From the NCBI GenBank assembly GCA_903834925.1, contig CAILLA010000281.1, positions 26,538 through 90,537 of the forward strand: DNA of 64,000 nt, written 5' to 3'. The position numbers were made by a program, and so were the translations under genes. Shown in pieces: positions 27,907-36,332 of the stretch. The DNA is from an uncultured Schlesneria sp. (lineage in GTDB: Bacteria > Planctomycetota > Planctomycetia > Planctomycetales > Planctomycetaceae). The first letter of the stretch is position 1, and each line of letters starts with the position of its first letter. The notes beneath the pieces were generated by a model. It was given only the letters and a program-made list of their open reading frames with translations. It had not been told where the DNA came from and ran no database searches.

Positions 27907-28725
27907 TCATCGACCGGTGACTTTGCGAGCCCCGCTAAACGCATCCAGGCTTCGGTTGGCGGGTTGAGCGTATGTTGGCCCGCCGTACGTCGCGGCAACA
28001 CCACCTCCTTCTCGTTCGTGAATATCGTCGTGAAGGGAGCGAAGTTCTTCCGTTGACCAGTTTTCGATAGTCCCGTAGGCCAAAGACGAATTTCCGTGGA
28101 TGCCACGCAGGTGTTTTAAGACGACTTCCTTGCTGGGGTTTGGATCACCTTCCACGGTCCAGTGATTGCCTCGCAGTCGGTAATTTCCCGTTGATTCTAC
28201 TCGTGCCGCTTCAGAAATGGCCGTTTTTGGGCGTTCATTTTCCCCTTTTATCAGCCATCCGAATGTCCATACGTCGAGAGGAGTCGTGCAACCGTCCTTG
28301 AAAGAACGAACAATTTCGCCATCGACAATGCAGGCGACGGTCGGAAATTCTGTCACTTTCAATAACTTCATTAATTCAGGAATATCTGCGTAGTCAATGA
28401 TCTGAATGTGGTTGTTCGGGCCAACGCCGATCCTCCAGCCTGTTGACTGAAGTTTTTCGAAGTCGCCCCCCGGTGCGCGCAGGCGACTCAATTCACTCTG
28501 GCAACGCTCACAGCCTTCTTTGGTAATAAAGAGGACCCGCGTACGGAGTCCTTTTGACTCACGATTTGGTTGTTTTGGGATCGCTATCGGATTGAGATCC
28601 GCTTCCGTGACAATCTTGCGGGCGTTGATTTCAATCGGATCTCGCCCCTGATCTTCCGCAAAAATCGTGATTCCAGCCACGACTGTGAGCAGCATAGCTG
28701 CATAAGCAGGCGATCTCTTCGACAT
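27907..28725 (-). CDS. Secreted thioredoxin-like protein
   Basis: 272 residues with a signal peptide (about 1-23). A thioredoxin-like fold is suggested at about 60-165: RVLFITKEGCERCQSEL, with a C-x-x-C (CERC), then IIDYADIPELMKLLKVTEFP and the conserved cis-Pro TEFPTVACIVDGEIV. The C-terminal 90 residues (NHWTVEGDPNPSKEVVLKHL, then a Leu/Asp/Glu-rich WSTEELRSLHDDIHERE) form a tail seen in planctomycete proteins of this kind. It may be a periplasmic disulfide or redox protein; the activity is inferred from CxxC only. It is a single gene. Confidence 0.75.
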   Translation of the reverse strand: MSKRSPAYAAMLLTVVAGITIFAEDQGRDPIEINARKIVTEADLNPIAIPKQPNRESKGLRTRVLFITKEGCERCQSELSRLRAPGGDFEKLQSTGWRIGVGPNNHIQIIDYADIPELMKLLKVTEFPTVACIVDGEIVRSFKDGCTTPLDVWTFGWLIKGENERPKTAISEAARVESTGNYRLRGNHWTVEGDPNPSKEVVLKHLRGIHGNSSLAYGTIENWSTEELRSLHDDIHEREGGGVAATYGGPTYAQPANRSLDAFSGARKVTGR

Positions 28726-29372
28726 TCGATAAAGCCTCTATCAATGCGAGTTGGAAAATAAATTCAGCAGGATTTTTGGCCTGAGAATACGAATTTAGAC
28801 AGGCCAAGGCGGCAACGATCCATGCCGAAATCACGAGGTTCGGCGAGGGTCACATGCTTGATCCCACTCGCATGGTGTTGGTAGAGGCATACCGCATACC
28901 ACGCGTTTCGGCAGAATCTGCGCCTTAAATATATTCGGCCTAATTCTGATCGTTGCTTTGACGTTGGCGACGCGGTTGATCGGTTTTCTTCAAATCGGAT
29001 ATTGTCATCCGGTATAATCCGCATGGCCGGTTTGTGTGTTGGCGCTGGGTAGAAGTTTTAGGGGGCATTTTCGAAAAAAAGAGGTGGCTGAACAGGCAGA
29101 AAGGATGGGGCTGATGGGACTTATGCGACATATGGGACGAGTGACGCTTGATGGGCAAATTCATTTCATGGGTCCCATTTCGTCCCATGCGTCTCAACAG
29201 TCCCATTCTTCATTCGCCGCGAACGACCGAAACCGAAACTTTCCCTTCGGAAAAAACGGCCCAGTGATTGCAAATCGTGTTTGACCAATCAAGCAGCAGT
29301 CGATTAATATCAACAGTGGCCGATGCGTCGGTCACCTGCCGGAATTTCCTGCCTGACCCGAAAGGCCCGCCC
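28726..29372. other. Intergenic region with a repeat
   Basis: This divergent region should carry promoters for the thioredoxin-like gene (minus) and the DUF1501 gene (plus). Only an imperfect inverted repeat (29104-29208) stands out. An open frame at 29036-29284 runs through that repeat and is not protein-like. Confidence 0.4.
29104..29208. repeat. Imperfect inverted repeat of gggac/gtccc units
   Basis: The left half (about 29104-29140) contains atgggacttatgcgacatatgggac. The right half (about 29171-29208) contains the roughly complementary gtcccatttcgtcccatgcg and tcccatt. A related fragment occurs at 46466-46507 (tatgtcccataaatctcata). Confidence 0.6.
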
Positions 29373-30752
29373 ATGTTTCGAATCGATGTTGGATCGACCC
29401 GCCGTTATTGCGATGGGATGTCTCGTCGAAGTTTTGTTCAACTCGGTGTGGCGGGGATGGCATCGGCGGGGATTCCGCAGATTTTGCGAGCCAAAGAGGC
29501 CTCTGTTGAATGGGGGCATTCGAGCAAAAAGACGAGTGTCATTTTGCTTTGGCTGGATGGCGGTCCAAGTCATCTCGATTTGTACGACCTGAAACCTCAG
29601 GCACCGGCCGAGTATCGCGGGATCTGGAATCCGATCAGAACGAACGTCGATGGGTTTGAGATCGGCGAACTTTTTCCGTTACAGGCGAAGTGTGCCGATA
29701 AATTCTCGATCGTTCGTTCTCTCCATCACGGCTCAGGGGACCACTTTACGGGTGGCCACTTTATGTTAACGGGGCGGGGCGGAGTCAGCGGTGCTGCCAC
29801 ACAGGGGAAATCACCGTTTGTCGGGTCAATCGCCACAAAAATGACCGGTGCTCGGCAACCGGGGATGCCACCGTACGTCGCAGTCCCTTATGGAATGAGT
29901 ATCGGGCTACGACCGGGGTATTTTGGTGCAAATTATATTGGGGCTTCGCACAACCCGTTTGAAACGGAAGGTGATCCGAACTCAGCTGGGTTTAAAGTTC
30001 AGAACATTCAAATGGCTTCAGGCATGACGGTTGATCGGTTGGATGACCGCGCGGCACTTGCAAAACATGTTGACCGGCTGCGGCGCGATGTCGAGACAAA
30101 AGGAATGCTCGACTCGATGGATCGATTCGATCGTCAGGCGTTGGACTTGGTAACAGGTCAGGCTGCCCGAGCCGCGTTCGATTTGGGGTTAGAGGATCCC
30201 CGGATTCGTGATCGTTACGGCCGCCACAGTTGGGGGCAAAGCACGTTATTGGCTCGGCGCTTGGTGGAAGCGGGGACGACGTTTGTCACAGTTCATTTCG
30301 GGGGCTGGGATCATCACTGGGACTTGAAATCCGGGATGGAACGGTATCTTCCGATCGTAGATGCCGCCGTTTCGTCGCTGTTTGAAGACTTATCGCAGCG
30401 CGGGATGCTCGACGACGTGTTAGTGGTGCTCTGTGGCGAGTTCAGTCGAACGCCTCGAATGAATAACGGAGGCAACGGCGGTCCGCCGCTCAGTATGGGG
30501 ACGCCTGGTCGTGATCATTGGGGGAACGCGATGTTCTGTCTGATGGGTGGTGGTGGCGTGAAAGGGGGACGTATTGTTGGCTCTACAAACAGGTTAGGTG
30601 AAGTTCCTCAAGATCGTCCTGTCACTCCTGCTGATATCCATCACACAATGTTCCACGTGCTTGGGGTTGATCCGCAAATCAGCTTCCTTAATCACAGTGG
30701 TCGGCCGACTTCGGCTTTGGAGCCAGGTTCAGTCATCCAGGAATTGCTCTAA
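29373..30752 (+). CDS. DUF1501 sulfatase-like secreted protein
   Basis: 459 residues. The N-terminus has a Tat-like signal (SRRSFVQLGVAGMASAG, about 17-33). The DUF1501 body follows: SVILLWLDGGPSHLDLYDLK (about 50-69), FSIVRSLHHGSGDHFTGGH, RDRYGRHSWGQSTLLARRLV, GGWDHHWDLK, LVVLCGEFSRTPRMN and PGRDHWGNAMFCLMGGGGVKGG. The Asp and His residues match the metal-site positions of the alkaline-phosphatase/sulfatase superfamily. ATG 29373 precedes the Tat motif, although the frame opens at 29268. Usually such genes pair with a heme-domain PSCyt gene; here none is adjacent. Confidence 0.92.
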   Translation: MFRIDVGSTRRYCDGMSRRSFVQLGVAGMASAGIPQILRAKEASVEWGHSSKKTSVILLWLDGGPSHLDLYDLKPQAPAEYRGIWNPIRTNVDGFEIGELFPLQAKCADKFSIVRSLHHGSGDHFTGGHFMLTGRGGVSGAATQGKSPFVGSIATKMTGARQPGMPPYVAVPYGMSIGLRPGYFGANYIGASHNPFETEGDPNSAGFKVQNIQMASGMTVDRLDDRAALAKHVDRLRRDVETKGMLDSMDRFDRQALDLVTGQAARAAFDLGLEDPRIRDRYGRHSWGQSTLLARRLVEAGTTFVTVHFGGWDHHWDLKSGMERYLPIVDAAVSSLFEDLSQRGMLDDVLVVLCGEFSRTPRMNNGGNGGPPLSMGTPGRDHWGNAMFCLMGGGGVKGGRIVGSTNRLGEVPQDRPVTPADIHHTMFHVLGVDPQISFLNHSGRPTSALEPGSVIQELL

Positions 30753-30889
30753 AGCAGGTTCCTTGACCGTCATTTCCTGTTCAAGTAGTATGTCATGCTT
30801 CACTCGGGGGACAGTCCCGCCAAATTTTTTGGCAATCTGGGCTGTTTTCTCGTTCATCCATTGCCTCGATAGGTTGGGAACAACTCAAC

Positions 30890-31069
30890 ATGGCCGCACC
30901 TAAGCGTCGTCAGTCCAAAGGTCGTTCACGCCGTCGTCGAAGTCACGACGCGTTAACGCCAGTTCAGCTTCACAATTGTCCGAAATGTCAGACAAAGATT
31001 CCTTCGCACGTCGTCTGCCCGACGTGCGGCGATTACATGGGGCGGACACTCGTCGAAATCGAGGAATAG
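30890..31069 (+). CDS. rpmF: 50S ribosomal protein L32
   Basis: 59 residues: MAAPKRRQSKGRSRRRRSHD, then a zinc ribbon CPKC...CPTC (about 30-46, the Cys form of L32), and GDYMGRTLVEIEE. A typical rpmF-plsX arrangement follows, with plsX starting 6 bases after the stop. It heads the fatty-acid operon, as in many bacteria. Confidence 0.97.
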   Translation: MAAPKRRQSKGRSRRRRSHDALTPVQLHNCPKCQTKIPSHVVCPTCGDYMGRTLVEIEE

Positions 31070-31075
31070 TCCTCT

Positions 31076-32083
31076 ATGCGGATTGCACTGGACGCAATGG
31101 GCGGGGATTTTGGTATCCAGCCTAATTTTGACGGAGCGATTGCGGCCCTCAAAGAGAATCCGGAACTGCAGGTGACTCTCGTTGGCGATGCGTCGTTGCT
31201 AGAGCCGTTGGTTTCGCGTTCTGGGTTTGGCGTCGATCGTTTAGTTCTTAAGCCAGCCGATGGTTGGGTTGAGATGAGCGAAAAGCCGGTTGAAGCGTTG
31301 CGCAGAAAGCCAAATTGCTCGATCGTCGTTTGCTGGCAGTTGATGGCAACTCAACAGGTGGACGCCGTGGTCAGCGCTGGTCACACTGGTGCCGTTGTTG
31401 CGGCAGGTTTGCGCACGCGCCTTTTTCTTAAAGGTGTTAAGAGGCCGGGGATTGCGGTCGCTTTGCCAACCACCAAGGGAAAGACGGTTCTGATGGATGT
31501 TGGGGCAAATCCCGGTGCTCGTCCAGAACACTTGGTTCAATACGGGACCATGGGCTCGATTTACGCCCGTGAAATGCTCGGGATCGAACGGCCAACCGTT
31601 GGTATCATGAATATTGGCAGTGAGGACGGCAAGGGGACCGATGACTTGCGCGAGTCGTTATCGCTTTTCGCTAATAGTCCCTTTCGAGATCGTTTTATCG
31701 GTAACGTCGAAGGTCGGGATCTGTATACCGGCGGTGCTGATGTTGTTATCTGCGAAGGCTTTGTCGGTAACGTGCTTTTGAAGGCGGCCGAAGGGATGGT
31801 CGACATGTTGATGAAGTCTGTCTCTGCCGAAGTTCTGAGTGTCCTTGATAAAGAAAAGCCTCAGGCGATTGACGCTTTTCATAATCTGGGGAAGAAATTT
31901 GAATATCACGAGGCGGGTGGTGCGCCGTTGATCGGTGTCGATGGGGTTGCCATTATCTGTCACGGTTCAAGCAATTCTCGATCAATATTCAATGCACTGC
32001 GTGTTGCGACAACACTGAAAAATCGACGCATCAATGAGCAGATCGTTGACGAGCTTTTGCTGGCAGCCAACGCTGCGGGTTAA
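31076..32083 (+). CDS. plsX: Phosphate acyltransferase PlsX
   Basis: 335 residues. It converts acyl-ACP and phosphate to acyl-phosphate for membrane lipid synthesis, as a peripheral membrane enzyme. Motifs: MRIALDAMGGDFG at the start, VVSAGHTGAVVAAGL (about 99), VLMDVGANPGARPEHLVQY, GIMNIGSEDGKGTD, NVEGRDLYTGGADVVICEGF, EYHEAGGAPLIGVDGVAIIC and HGSSN. It follows rpmF by 6 bases and precedes fabD by 127 bases. Confidence 0.97.
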   Translation: MRIALDAMGGDFGIQPNFDGAIAALKENPELQVTLVGDASLLEPLVSRSGFGVDRLVLKPADGWVEMSEKPVEALRRKPNCSIVVCWQLMATQQVDAVVSAGHTGAVVAAGLRTRLFLKGVKRPGIAVALPTTKGKTVLMDVGANPGARPEHLVQYGTMGSIYAREMLGIERPTVGIMNIGSEDGKGTDDLRESLSLFANSPFRDRFIGNVEGRDLYTGGADVVICEGFVGNVLLKAAEGMVDMLMKSVSAEVLSVLDKEKPQAIDAFHNLGKKFEYHEAGGAPLIGVDGVAIICHGSSNSRSIFNALRVATTLKNRRINEQIVDELLLAANAAG

Positions 32084-32210
32084 TGAGTCGCTCCGTTTGG
32101 AGTTGGGGTCTGGACGTCAGGCAGTCAGGCGGATCAATAAAAAGCCGAAGTGAACCTCATGGTTTGAATGAGCTGGTTTTTCAATCGGTGAGAAAAGTTG
32201 GGAACGGTAC

Positions 32211-33119
32211 GTGGGAAAGATTGCATTTCTATTTCCGGGGCAGGGTGCTCAGCATGTCGGAATGGGAAAATCCATTTCTGAACGTTTTCCCGCTGCAAAA
32301 GCGTTGTTCGACCAGGCTCGCGAAATCCTGGGATTCGATCTTGCCTCGATTTGTTTTGACGGCCCAGCCGAACGACTCGATACGACGATCATCAGTCAGC
32401 CCGCGTTGTTTGTGAGCAGTCTTGCGTCGTTGGAAATGCTGCGGGCCGAGCATCCCGAAGTTGTCGACAGCTGTGCAATGGCTGCGGGTTTGAGTCTTGG
32501 TGAGTATACGGCCCTCGTTTTCGCGGGAGTCATGTCGTTCGAGGATGGTTTGCGAGTCGTGCAGCGGCGCGGCGAGGCAATGCAGCAGGCTGCCGACGCA
32601 AATCCCTCGGGAATGATTAGCGCCTTATTGCTGAATCGAGAACAGGTTGCCGAGGTGCAAAACGAAGCCGCTGCAGCAGGTCGAATCTGGATAGCGAATT
32701 ATCTTTGCCCTGGAAACACCGTGTTGTCAGGGGAAAAGCCTGCGTGTGTTCGAGCAGCAGAGCTTATTGAAAAACTTGGCGGGAGTGCCAGGACGCTGGC
32801 AGTTGCCGGTGCCTTTCACACGCCACTCATGGGTTCCGCATGCGGTCAGCTCGAAGAAATTCTGCAAAAAGTTCAGATTCGCATGGGCCGTATTCCTGTC
32901 GTATCAAATGTTGATGCAAACACTCATTCGGACGCAAATGATTTGCGACAAATTCTGGTAAGCCAGGTGACTCAGCCAGTATTGTGGGAAGATTGTGTCC
33001 GAAAGTTATTGGCCGAAGGTTGCGATCAATTTTATGAAATTGGTCCTGGCAAGGTGTTAAAATCGCTACTAAAACGAATTGATCGAAAGGTGGATTGCCA
33101 GTCAGTCAACGATGATTGA
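32211..33119 (+). CDS. fabD: Malonyl-CoA:ACP transacylase FabD
   Basis: 302 residues. It loads malonyl groups onto ACP. Motifs: IAFLFPGQGAQHVGMGK (about 4-20), the nucleophile Ser in GLSLGEYTALVFAG (GxSxG, about 95), GAFHTPLMGSA with the catalytic His (about 203), and FYEIGPGKVLKSLLKR near the C-terminus. The start is a GTG. The gap to acpP is 265 bases with no fabG. Confidence 0.96.
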   Translation: MGKIAFLFPGQGAQHVGMGKSISERFPAAKALFDQAREILGFDLASICFDGPAERLDTTIISQPALFVSSLASLEMLRAEHPEVVDSCAMAAGLSLGEYTALVFAGVMSFEDGLRVVQRRGEAMQQAADANPSGMISALLLNREQVAEVQNEAAAAGRIWIANYLCPGNTVLSGEKPACVRAAELIEKLGGSARTLAVAGAFHTPLMGSACGQLEEILQKVQIRMGRIPVVSNVDANTHSDANDLRQILVSQVTQPVLWEDCVRKLLAEGCDQFYEIGPGKVLKSLLKRIDRKVDCQSVNDD

Positions 33120-33202
33120 CTGGTGTTTTTTGTTGGAACGGGCTGAAAAGCCATGTCTGGGTGTGATGAATTCTTGCTTTCCAGGCTGTGTTTTTTCTGC
33201 TG

Positions 33203-33240
33203 ACGGCAATGGTTTGGAACGTCGATATTTTCATTGCCGT
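33203..33240. promoter_or_regulatory. Hairpin in the acpP leader
   Basis: acggcaatg (33203-33211) and cattgccgt (33232-33240) form a 9-bp perfect dyad with a 20-base centre, about 145 bases before acpP. The 265-base gap probably contains a separate acpP promoter; whether this dyad is an operator, an RNA element or chance is not known. Confidence 0.3.
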
Positions 33241-33384
33241 TTACACGACTCTCAAAACCCTGTATACCCTCGCGGAACCGGTTACGAGGTCTGTATTCAT
33301 CGACTGATTGACACTGAAATTTCCATCACGAATGCCGTGATGATCAGTACTAGTTTTAAGGATTCGGCTCCGAAGGAGTTTGGC

Positions 33385-33618
33385 GTGGCGTCGATTGAAG
33401 AAAAAGTTATTGGAATTGTCAGTGAGCAACTGAATGTTGCCAAAGAAGATATTAAGGCTGGAAGCGACTTTGTTGCGGACTTAAAAGCAGATTCGCTCGA
33501 TCTGGTGGAATTAGTCATGGAGTTTGAAGACGAGTTTGGGGTGCAAATACCCGAAGCTGATCAATCGAAAATCAAGACTGTAGGTGACGCAGTCAAGTAC
33601 ATCACGGAGAAACAGTGA
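33385..33618 (+). CDS. acpP: Acyl carrier protein
   Basis: 77 residues from a GTG start. It carries acyl chains on a phosphopantetheine attached to the Ser of DLKADSLDLVELVMEFEDEF (about residues 33-52). The remaining helices (VQIPEADQSKIKTVGDAV) fit standard ACP. The start is set by a strong Shine-Dalgarno, AAGGAG, 6 bases upstream of GTG; the longer frame back to 33079 is non-homologous. fabF begins 3 bases after the stop. Confidence 0.96.
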   Translation: MASIEEKVIGIVSEQLNVAKEDIKAGSDFVADLKADSLDLVELVMEFEDEFGVQIPEADQSKIKTVGDAVKYITEKQ

Positions 33619-33621
33619 CGG

Positions 33622-34863
33622 ATGTCCAAACGCGTGGTAGTGACAGGGATGTCGGTCATCACTGCTCTTGGCTCAGAAATCAATGATTTCTGGGATCGCC
33701 TGTGCGCAGGTAAAAGTGGTGTCGGCCGACTAGGGCGATTTGATTGCTCTGACTTTAAAGTGAACTTTGGAGGCGAAGTCAAAGACTTTCGTCCTGAGGA
33801 ACATTTTGACTCGAAGGAAGCGAAACGACTGGATCGTTTCAGTCAGTTTGCGCTTGCGGCAGCCCAGAAAGCAATCCAGCAATCCGGTATTGATTTCAAG
33901 GCGGTTGATGATCCATACCGTTGCGGCGTCATTATTGGAAGTGGTATTGGTGGATTGAACGAGATCGAAGAACAACATGCGAAGCTGTTCGATCGCGGTC
34001 CGTCGCGGGTCTCACCGTTCATGATTCCAAAACTGATGGTGAACGCAGCGAGTGGAAACATTTCGGTGCAGTTTGGTCTAAAGGGTCCGAGCAGCGCTGT
34101 CGCAACGGCATGTGCTTCGGCAAGCAATGCAATCGGCGATGCGTTCCGCCTGATCCAACATGATGTCGCGGACATTCTGGTCGCAGGGGGAAGTGAAGCT
34201 GCAATCACCCCAATGGGTTTGTCGGGCTTTGCGCGAATGGGCGCCTTATCGACGCGAAACGACTGTCCTGAGTCAGCAAGTCGACCTTTCGATCGAGATC
34301 GAGATGGTTTTGTACTGGCAGAGGGTGCTGGTGTGGTTGTGCTCGAAGAATTTGAGCACGCAAAAAAACGCGGTGCCCAAATTTTTGGAGAAGTCCTTGG
34401 CTACGGTATGTCGTCAGATGGTTCTCATATGACGGCACCAGATCCCGAGGGGGCAGGGGCCGCTCGAGCGATGAGTTTATCTCTGAAAGATGCCAAGCTT
34501 GCTGTGGCACAGATCGACTATATCAACGCCCACGGGACGAGCACTCCGCTGGGTGACAAAGCAGAAACAAATGCCATAAAACGAGTATTTGAAGCCGAGG
34601 CCAAACGAGTTTGTGTCTCAAGTACAAAAAGTCAATTGGGTCACTTGCTGGGGGCTTCCGGTGGCGTCGAATTCGTCGTTGCTGTGTTGTCCCTTTTGCA
34701 CCAGATTATTCCACCGACGATCAATCTTGAGAATCCAGATCCTGATTGCGATCTGGATTATGTTCCTAATAAATCGCGTGAAGTTCGCATCAATCGGGTG
34801 ATGTCGAACAGTTTCGGGTTCGGTGGTCACAACGCCTGTTTGGTTGTTGGGCGAGTGAACTGA
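33622..34863 (+). CDS. fabF: 3-oxoacyl-ACP synthase II FabF
   Basis: 413 residues. It elongates acyl-ACP by decarboxylating condensation with malonyl-ACP. All catalytic residues are seen: Cys in VATACASASNAIGD (about 163), His in INAHGTSTPLGDKAE, Lys-x5-His in TKSQLGHLLGASGG, and the C-terminal SFGFGGHNACLV loop. It is 3 bases from acpP and 110 bases from a degenerate paralogue. Confidence 0.97.
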   Translation: MSKRVVVTGMSVITALGSEINDFWDRLCAGKSGVGRLGRFDCSDFKVNFGGEVKDFRPEEHFDSKEAKRLDRFSQFALAAAQKAIQQSGIDFKAVDDPYRCGVIIGSGIGGLNEIEEQHAKLFDRGPSRVSPFMIPKLMVNAASGNISVQFGLKGPSSAVATACASASNAIGDAFRLIQHDVADILVAGGSEAAITPMGLSGFARMGALSTRNDCPESASRPFDRDRDGFVLAEGAGVVVLEEFEHAKKRGAQIFGEVLGYGMSSDGSHMTAPDPEGAGAARAMSLSLKDAKLAVAQIDYINAHGTSTPLGDKAETNAIKRVFEAEAKRVCVSSTKSQLGHLLGASGGVEFVVAVLSLLHQIIPPTINLENPDPDCDLDYVPNKSREVRINRVMSNSFGFGGHNACLVVGRVN

Positions 34864-34972
34864 CGGAAGTTTTAACGTAAGTTTTGATTGGTTTCTGCGT
34901 TATCGCAAGGCGTTTGGTTCGACATATGCGACCCGTTGACGCAGAGACCTGGCCGCCAATGAGCACCAAATC

Positions 34973-36289
34973 GTGACCAGATCCTCAGAGACTCGGCAAG
35001 TTGTTATCACCGGCGTTGGGATTGTCAGCCCGATCGGTATCGGCGTTGATGCGTTTTGGGATAGCCTTTCTGCGGGCCGTTCCGGCGTAAGGCACGGTGA
35101 ACTGTTTCCTGGATTTGCAGCTCCCGACGGGGTTGGAGCTGAAGTTCTCGATTTCACTGATGAGTCGGCTCGCAAAGTCTACCTGAAAGAGCAACGCAAG
35201 AATCTCAAGGCAATGTGTCGGGAAATTCAACTCGGCGTTGCCTCCGCACTCTTGGCTTTGCAGGATTCGGCGATTGATCTCAGCAAGATCGATCACGAAC
35301 GTCTGGGGGTCGAATTCGGTGCGAATTTAATGCTCAGCCCTCCAGAAGTTTTGCTGGAAGGTTGTGTCGCGTGCTGCGAAGAAGGGACAACTCGCTTTCA
35401 GCCGTCGCAGTGGGGCCAAATGGGGCTGACAAAGCTCGAACCACTGTGGCTATTAAGATATCTTCCGAATATGCCGGCCTGTCACATCAGTATCTCGGCC
35501 GATGCCCGCGGGCCGAGTAATTCGTTGACGCTGGATGATGCGTCGGGCAATACCGTGATTGGCGAGGCGATGCGTATCATCCTTCGTGGTTCGGCAGATA
35601 TGATGATCGTCGGGGTGACAGGAACCACTCTGCACCCAATCAAGACCTTGCATCAGGCGTTATGGGACGACTTGGCACGAACGCCAGAAGCACCTGATCA
35701 GCGAGCGCGTCCATTTGATCTCAATCGATCCGGTCGAGTCGTCGGCGAGGGTTCTTGTTCATTTATTCTAGAAGATTATGAGCATGCCAAGAATCGCGGC
35801 GCAAAGATCTGGGGACGGGTTCTGGGGACGGGTTCATCATGCGTGACTGGTTCGGACCAGCGGGCCAATTATCGCCTGGCACTGGCCAATGCGATGCGTG
35901 GTGCATTACGCAGCGCCGGGTTGCAGGTTGACCAGATTGGACATATCAATGCGCATGGCTTGGGGACTGTCGATGTTGATATCGCAGAATCACAAGCGAT
36001 TCTGGACGTTTTCGGAGACGACTTAGGCCGTCGCATCCCCGTAACAGCTGCCAAAAGTTTCCTTGGAAATTCCGGTGCGGGATCTGGGTTGCTGGAATTG
36101 GCTGCATCCGTGATCGCTCTTTCCCATGGTGTGATTCCCTATACGTTGAACTACGACACGCCCGATCCAGCATGCCCCTTAAACATCGTCGCCGGACAGC
36201 CGCTGGCAACGACTAATCGAGTTGTTCTCAGTATCAACGTCACTCGGATTGGCCAGGCCGCAGCTTCGATTGTTGAAGTCAGTACGTGA
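34973..36289 (+). CDS. Degenerate beta-ketoacyl-synthase homologue (catalytic Cys and one His missing)
   Basis: 438 residues with the full thiolase-like KS fold: VVITGVGIVSPIGIGVDAFW at the start, RPFDLNRSGRVVGEGSCSFI in the middle and INAHGLGTVDVDIAESQAI late. Aligned with the neighbouring FabF, the active-site Cys is Asp (GPSNSLTLDDASGN), the second His is Asn (AAKSFLGNSGAGSG), and the GFGGHN loop is replaced (VTRIGQAAAS). The first His and the Lys remain. It therefore probably cannot condense, and may act like a chain-length factor or regulatory partner of FabF. The start is GTG. The rhomboid gene follows after 43 bases. Confidence 0.85.
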   Translation: MTRSSETRQVVITGVGIVSPIGIGVDAFWDSLSAGRSGVRHGELFPGFAAPDGVGAEVLDFTDESARKVYLKEQRKNLKAMCREIQLGVASALLALQDSAIDLSKIDHERLGVEFGANLMLSPPEVLLEGCVACCEEGTTRFQPSQWGQMGLTKLEPLWLLRYLPNMPACHISISADARGPSNSLTLDDASGNTVIGEAMRIILRGSADMMIVGVTGTTLHPIKTLHQALWDDLARTPEAPDQRARPFDLNRSGRVVGEGSCSFILEDYEHAKNRGAKIWGRVLGTGSSCVTGSDQRANYRLALANAMRGALRSAGLQVDQIGHINAHGLGTVDVDIAESQAILDVFGDDLGRRIPVTAAKSFLGNSGAGSGLLELAASVIALSHGVIPYTLNYDTPDPACPLNIVAGQPLATTNRVVLSINVTRIGQAAASIVEVST

Positions 36290-36332
36290 GCCGTCTTACA
36301 ATCGGTTCATTGTCACTCAACGTTCATGGAGT

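Noticed and set aside
33079..33384. N-terminal extension of acyl carrier protein or a relic fabG
   Set aside because: Translated residues show no SDR or ACP similarity, and a strong Shine-Dalgarno sets the start at 33385.
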